This document shows positions 59,951 through 64,000 of a DNA stretch of 64,000 bases, piece by piece. Every line of letters begins with the position of its first letter. Position 1 is the stretch's first letter. The DNA comes from Agrobacterium tumefaciens (GTDB lineage Bacteria > Pseudomonadota > Alphaproteobacteria > Rhizobiales > Rhizobiaceae). The notes beneath the pieces are model-generated. The model made no database searches and was not told where the DNA came from. It saw nothing but the letters and a program-made list of their open reading frames with translations. The position numbers and the translations under genes were made by a program. Location: positions 278,305 through 342,304 of the forward strand of contig NZ_WJOK01000003.1 in assembly GCF_009649785.1 (NCBI RefSeq), written 5' to 3'.

Positions 59951-61477
59951 TTACTTCGTAACCGAAGCATTCCAGAAATAGGGCCAGGGAGCCGGATCGA
60001 CGCCATCAAGCTTGTTGGACTTCGCCGCCACGGCGTTGAAGTCGCCGATCTTGATGAGCGGCAGCTCGTCATAAATCGTCTTCTGCACCTTGGCCCAGAG
60101 AGCAACGCGCTTCTCCGGATCAGCCTCCGAGGTGAAAGCGTCCACCGCCGCCTTGCGCGTCGGCGTGTCCCACCAGCCCGGCGAACCTGTGGAAAGCGCG
60201 CCAATCAGCGCCGGCTCCGGCAGGAAGGGGCTGTGGCTGATGTAGATATCCCAGAGCTTCGGGTCGGCACGGCGCTGCGTCAGCGTCGCCCAGTCCACCA
60301 CCTGCATATCCACCTTGAAACCGGCAAGCTTCAGATACTCCGCTGCCACCTGCGCCATTTTGTAGTGGAACTCATACTGACGGCTGGTGAGGATGCGCAA
60401 CGGCTCGCCATTATATCCGGCGGCCTTCAGCTTTTCGGCTGCGGCCTCCGGGTTGCCGACATTATAATTGCCTTCGACGCCCTCTTCCGAATGCCAGGAG
60501 AAATTGGACGGATAGTAGGCGCCATCAAGCGCATAGAAATCCGTGCTGCCGAACGCCGCCGCCAGCATGTCCTCCATGTTCAACGCTTCGGTCACCGCCT
60601 TGCGGACCTCAAGCTTGGAAGACAAACCTTCCTTGGTATTGAATACAAAGACCGGATAACCGAAGGGCTTCAGCATCAACGGCTGCGAGGCCGAGGAGGA
60701 CTTCACCTTGGCGAAGGATTCCACCGGAATGGAATCGACGTAGTCATACTGGCCGGAAACAGCGGCCTCGACACGGGTATTCGGATCGGGAACCGGAACG
60801 AAACGGATTTCATCGAGATACTGATGGCGCGCACCGCCATATCCGTCACTTTCACCGTCACGAGACTTGTAGCCGTCGAAACGGACGAGCTGGATATATT
60901 GGTCCGCCTTGCGTTCCTTCAGCATATAAGGGCCGGTGCCGACAAATTCTGTCATCGGCTCAGCCTGCTTTTCAGCGGGCAGAATGATGGCTGCGGAGTT
61001 GTTGAAAGCAAGCAGCGAGGTTAGCGGCGCATAGGGCTGCTTGAGGGTGATTGTCACCGTCTCGGCATCAGGCGCGGAGATATTGTCGATGAAACCGGCG
61101 ACCTGTTTTCCGCGTGATGCGATCTTCATCCAGCGGCCAAGCGAGGCGACGACATCTTCCGAGGTCATATCGCTGCCGTCATGGAACTTGATGCCCTTCC
61201 GCAGCTTGATCGTGTAGGTTTTGCCGTCCGCACTGATGTCAGGCAGGCTTTCCGCCAGAAGCGGCGTCACCTTCCACCCCTTGTCGAAGGTATAGAGCGT
61301 TTCGAAAATATGTTGCGTGACAATACCTACGAGATCGGCCGTCGAGGCCATGGGATCGAGTGTCGGCGGCTCGCCGATCGTGGCGACATTGATGACACCG
61401 CCCTTTTCCGCAGCCATCATCACGCCCGGCGCTAGCATCAAAGCAGCAGTGGCGAGAAATGCAAGTTTACGTCTCAT
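59951..61477 (-). CDS. Peptide-type ABC transporter solute-binding protein
   Basis: A 508-residue family 5 (DppA/OppA) extracellular binding protein. Signal peptide is about residues 1-22 (MRRKLAFLATAALMLAPGV), then GEPPTLDPMASTADLV and YTIKLRKGIKFHDGSDMTSEDV, standard for the family. GGGAG lies before the ATG at 61477. It is the first gene of the catabolic operon and has an IclR-type motif upstream. Ligand unknown; the neighbours suggest an acylated amino compound. Confidence 0.9.
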   Translation of the reverse strand: MRRKLAFLATAALMLAPGVMMAAEKGGVINVATIGEPPTLDPMASTADLVGIVTQHIFETLYTFDKGWKVTPLLAESLPDISADGKTYTIKLRKGIKFHDGSDMTSEDVVASLGRWMKIASRGKQVAGFIDNISAPDAETVTITLKQPYAPLTSLLAFNNSAAIILPAEKQAEPMTEFVGTGPYMLKERKADQYIQLVRFDGYKSRDGESDGYGGARHQYLDEIRFVPVPDPNTRVEAAVSGQYDYVDSIPVESFAKVKSSSASQPLMLKPFGYPVFVFNTKEGLSSKLEVRKAVTEALNMEDMLAAAFGSTDFYALDGAYYPSNFSWHSEEGVEGNYNVGNPEAAAEKLKAAGYNGEPLRILTSRQYEFHYKMAQVAAEYLKLAGFKVDMQVVDWATLTQRRADPKLWDIYISHSPFLPEPALIGALSTGSPGWWDTPTRKAAVDAFTSEADPEKRVALWAKVQKTIYDELPLIKIGDFNAVAAKSNKLDGVDPAPWPYFWNASVTK

Positions 61478-61992
61478 TGTTAAGCTCCCAGCTCTTGGTT
61501 CCGACCTTATGAGTTCCATTATTATGTTATAGCAATCTTTATAACAGAATAACTCGATAAGACGCCTTGTCAATGACAATGCGGTGCGAGGAAGGGTTTC
61601 CAAGACAGGCGAAATGGAAGACGGGCCTTCGCAAGAGGCGGAAACGGAACGTAAGTCGATGGAAAACAGGCTATTTCGCCCGAAACACGGCGCGCGGCAA
61701 ACACCGCTGCTGCCAGCCGGAACTGCGGAAACTACGGCTGGCTTTCAACTGGAAAACGAAGAGGAGGAATTAAGAGGCTTTGATATTTCGCATTTGCGAA
61801 CAAAGTGCTATTGAGGATCAGACCAAGACCAGATTACGACAGACATAATCTCGCATTCTTATTAATCGTTACGTTATTCGCCTTCCCAGCCGTGTTTTTA
61901 AGGGCTGCAGACAGACCAGATATTCTAAACCGCCGAGCTTTATTCCGGGGCGGGTTATAAATTTTTATTACGTTGAAATTATTGAGGAAATC
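61478..61992. other. 515-bp spacer between the binding protein and the glycosyltransferase
   Basis: It holds the IclR motif at 61518-61533 and the promoter of the binding-protein operon on the minus strand. GAGGAAA sits before the glycosyltransferase ATG. The reading frames at 61567-61814 look like random open frames. Confidence 0.5.
61518..61533. promoter_or_regulatory. IclR operator candidate 2
   Basis: ATTATTATGTTATAGC, 41-56 bases upstream of the binding-protein gene, similar (13 of 16) to 55213-55228. A further TTATAACAG follows at 61540-61548. Confidence 0.5.
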
Positions 61993-63117
61993 ATGAAGAC
62001 GGCAATCGTGCATGACTGGCTCACCGACAGAGGTGGGGCCGAAAAAGTGCTTCACAACCTTCTTGAGATCTATCCTGACGCGGATCTCTATTGCCTTGTC
62101 GATTTCATGAGCGATCGAGACCGGGGCTTTCTCGGTGGCAGGCCGGTCAACACCTCCTTCATCCAGAAACTGCCTTTCGCTCGTAAAAAATATCGCTCCT
62201 ATCTGCCGCTGATGCCGCTGGCCGTCGAACAATTTGATCTCAGCGGCTACGATCTGGTGATTTCCTCAAGCTACGCCGTCGCCAAGGGCGTTATCACCGG
62301 ACCCGGCCAGTTTCACGTCTCCTATATTCACAGCCCCATCCGTTACGCCTGGGATCTCCAGCACCAGTACCTGAAAGAATCGAAGCTTAGTCGCGGTTTC
62401 GCCTCGTGGATCGCCCGTGCCGTTCTTCACTATATTCGCATGTGGGACATCCGCACCGCCAATGGCGTCGATCTCATGACGGTCAATTCCAAATTCATTC
62501 GCAGCCGGGTTCGCAAATGCTACGGACGCGACTCTACGGTTATTTATCCGCCCGTGGATACTTCCCATCTCTCCCCTTCCGACCTGAAAGGCGATTATTT
62601 CGTCACGGCTTCGCGGCTGGTGCCTTACAAGAAGGTCCACCTCATCGTAGAAGCCTTTGCAAAAATGCCCGATAGACGACTGGTCGTCATCGGCGACGGC
62701 CCGGACATGAAACGCATCAAGGAAATCGCCACTCCCAATGTCGAGATCCTCGGTTTCGTCGGCAATGACGAGCTTCACAAATACATGGCGGAAGCCAAGG
62801 CATTCGTATTTGCCGCCGAAGACGATTTCGGCATCGTCCCGGTTGAATCGCAAGCGCTGGGAACACCCGTCATCGCCTATGGAAAAGGCGGTGTACTAGA
62901 GACCGTTGTTCCTCTCGGCGCCTCCAATCAGCCGACCGGCCTTTATTTCCGCGAGCAAACGCCTGAAGCCATCTGCGCTGCGGTGCAGGAGTTTGTCGAT
63001 AACTCCGACAGTTTCGACAAGAACGCCTGTGTCGACAACGCCGCCCGCTTTTCAAGTGAACGCTTCCTGCGAGAATTTGCCGATACCGTGAATTTTGCGC
63101 TGGCCGAACGGGCCTGA
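61993..63117 (+). CDS. GT4-family glycosyltransferase
   Basis: A 374-residue GT-B glycosyltransferase with N-terminal VHDWLTDRGGAEKVL and C-terminal donor site FAAEDDFGIVPVESQALG. The usual EX7E motif is varied: the first acidic position is Asp. Similar proteins build lipopolysaccharide or exopolysaccharide, often as mannosyltransferases. It is alone in the window, with no other polysaccharide genes. GAGGAAA precedes the ATG. Confidence 0.87.
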   Translation: MKTAIVHDWLTDRGGAEKVLHNLLEIYPDADLYCLVDFMSDRDRGFLGGRPVNTSFIQKLPFARKKYRSYLPLMPLAVEQFDLSGYDLVISSSYAVAKGVITGPGQFHVSYIHSPIRYAWDLQHQYLKESKLSRGFASWIARAVLHYIRMWDIRTANGVDLMTVNSKFIRSRVRKCYGRDSTVIYPPVDTSHLSPSDLKGDYFVTASRLVPYKKVHLIVEAFAKMPDRRLVVIGDGPDMKRIKEIATPNVEILGFVGNDELHKYMAEAKAFVFAAEDDFGIVPVESQALGTPVIAYGKGGVLETVVPLGASNQPTGLYFREQTPEAICAAVQEFVDNSDSFDKNACVDNAARFSSERFLREFADTVNFALAERA

Positions 63118-63135
63118 CATGCAATTTTCAAGGTC

Positions 63136-63160
63136 GAATATATCCATATTGGATATATTC
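63136..63160. repeat. 25-bp perfect palindrome
   Basis: GAATATATCCA, TAT, TGGATATATTC: eleven-base arms with no mismatch. It lies 19 bases past the glycosyltransferase stop. It could be a weak terminator or a protein-binding site; no T-run. Confidence 0.6.
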
Positions 63161-63345
63161 TATTGACGTCGACAGAGACACTCATAGGTAAAGCGAGTGG
63201 CGTCACCGGCCTTCTCTTATCCAGCGCAGGCTCGCCGTCGCCTTGTCCGCAATGCAGTCGCCGTGCATAATGATTCCTCGTTGTGAGCGAGGCGGCCCTG
63301 ACCGGCCTTACCTCATGAGTGATTTGGTCTTTGTACAAACAGAGG

Positions 63346-63388
63346 AATATCACAAATTGGTATCTAGTAAATACCAAATCGTGATATT
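63346..63388. promoter_or_regulatory. Large inverted repeat before the XRE regulator
   Basis: Arms of 18 bases (63346-63363 and 63371-63388, 16 of 18 paired) with a seven-base spacer, ending 11 bases before the XRE gene. Such a site is a strong candidate for autorepression by that protein. Confidence 0.6.
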
Positions 63389-63399
63389 TATGCGGAATT

Positions 63400-63918
63400 A
63401 TGAGCAGGAAACGCGTCGAGCCAAAGACGCCGTTGGGAAAACGGCTGACCGAGGTCCGCGAAGCACTGAAATTTGACGAGCGTGAGCCATTTGCTGAGGC
63501 ACTAGGCCTGACAGTTGCAATGCTTGGTTACTATGAACGGGGCGACCGTATTCCCGACGCTGGCGTTTTGGCGCTCTATCGTGAGCGGTTCGGCATCAAT
63601 ATAAGTTGGCTCGTGGCCGGTATGGGCGACATGTTTGACACGGCGCCAGCGGCACCTACTCTTGCCTACGACGTTGCCCTGCTGCAAAAAATCAGCGACC
63701 GGGTCGAGACGATCTTCGCGGAGTGTCGCCAAAAGTCGCCTACACGGTCTACAATAACGGAGGCCGCGCTTATTTATAACGAACTGGCCAAAACCATATC
63801 GGACATTCGCGACGTCCAGATGGTAGAGGCAATTTTACCCGTACTTCTGCTACGCTTCAGGGAGCGTATAACAACACCAGGATCGGGACTCGGCAAATAC
63901 GAATCTTCAAGTTTTTAA
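63400..63918 (+). CDS. XRE-family phage-repressor-like regulator
   Basis: A 172-residue protein. The N-terminal helix-turn-helix (about residues 11-66, LGKRLTEVREAL then FAEALGLTVAMLGYYERGDRIPD) is of the XRE/lambda repressor type; the rest is mostly alpha-helical with no recognised domain and no LexA-type protease motif. It lies at the right edge with an AT-rich flank and no phage genes visible. Ribosome-binding sequence is weak. Confidence 0.75.
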   Translation: MSRKRVEPKTPLGKRLTEVREALKFDEREPFAEALGLTVAMLGYYERGDRIPDAGVLALYRERFGINISWLVAGMGDMFDTAPAAPTLAYDVALLQKISDRVETIFAECRQKSPTRSTITEAALIYNELAKTISDIRDVQMVEAILPVLLLRFRERITTPGSGLGKYESSSF

Positions 63919-64000
63919 TATTAAGCATATTTATACAACTGCCACAATAGACAGATTTTTAACCTCATTCAATACTTCCGATACACGATTAGTATTTCAT

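Noticed and set aside
61567..61814. Two overlapping small frames before the glycosyltransferase
   Set aside because: Basic, low-complexity translations with no start signal; likely chance.

Overview
The window looks like a piece of a rhizobial (Agrobacterium/Rhizobium-group) secondary replicon. The signs are many ABC and TRAP uptake systems each paired with its own regulator, an imuA-imuB-dnaE2 mutasome behind an alphaproteobacterial LexA box (GTTC-N7-GTTC), minCDE behind a CtrA-type box (TTAA-N7-TTAAC), and palindromic intergenic repeats. From memory and unverified, the gene order resembles the linear chromosome of A. fabrum C58 (dnaE2, then minCDE, then a cog3964 amidohydrolase). Nearly all genes look intact. 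I found no rRNA, tRNA, CRISPR array, transposase or integrase.

Layout. 0-0.3 kb: small orphan gene behind a CtrA-type box. 0.5-8.3 kb: sugar-acid dehydratase divergent from a YtfQ-YtfR-YtfT-YjfF furanose-type ABC importer and its GntR regulator. 8.3-10.7 kb: NepI-like exporter divergent from an AraC regulator. 10.8-16.3 kb: SOS mutagenesis operon imuA-imuB-dnaE2. 16.4-18.5 kb: DUF1304 membrane protein, glycerate 2-kinase, small secreted Cys-rich protein. 18.6-28.5 kb: a ThuAB-like sugar cluster with an ABC importer, two Gfo/Idh dehydrogenases, an isomerase/epimerase-fold protein, a ThuA-like protein and a ROK repressor; the likely chemistry runs through 3-keto glycosides. 28.5-29.9 kb: amidase. 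30.2-34.5 kb: membrane GGDEF-EAL protein followed by two tandem orphan amino-acid-type binding proteins. 34.5-36.4 kb: minCDE. 36.7-37.4 kb: HAD phosphatase. 37.7-46 kb: GntR regulator, TRAP transporter, L-idonate dehydrogenase-like and mannonate dehydratase genes, a VanZ-like protein and a ketoglutarate-semialdehyde-type dehydrogenase. 46-52 kb: SsuD-like monooxygenase, leaderless SsuA-like protein and TRAP transporter, divergent from ArsR-GST. 52-61.5 kb: peptide-type ABC importer, SelA-like PLP enzyme, RidA-like protein, cog3964 amidohydrolase and an IclR regulator. 62-64 kb: GT4 glycosyltransferase and an XRE regulator.

Common theme: most blocks are self-contained catabolic modules of importer, one to three unusual enzymes and a local repressor. 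I could identify repeated or palindromic operator candidates for several of them: ROK (25319-25423), GntR (37603-37620), ArsR (50897-51060), IclR (55213-55228 and 61518-61533) and XRE (63346-63388). The least explained modules are the sulfonate-like TRAP cluster (46-52 kb), the amidohydrolase/SelA-like/RidA cluster (52-61.5 kb), the 3-keto-glycoside cluster (18.6-28.5 kb), and the GGDEF-EAL plus orphan binding proteins block (30-34.5 kb).
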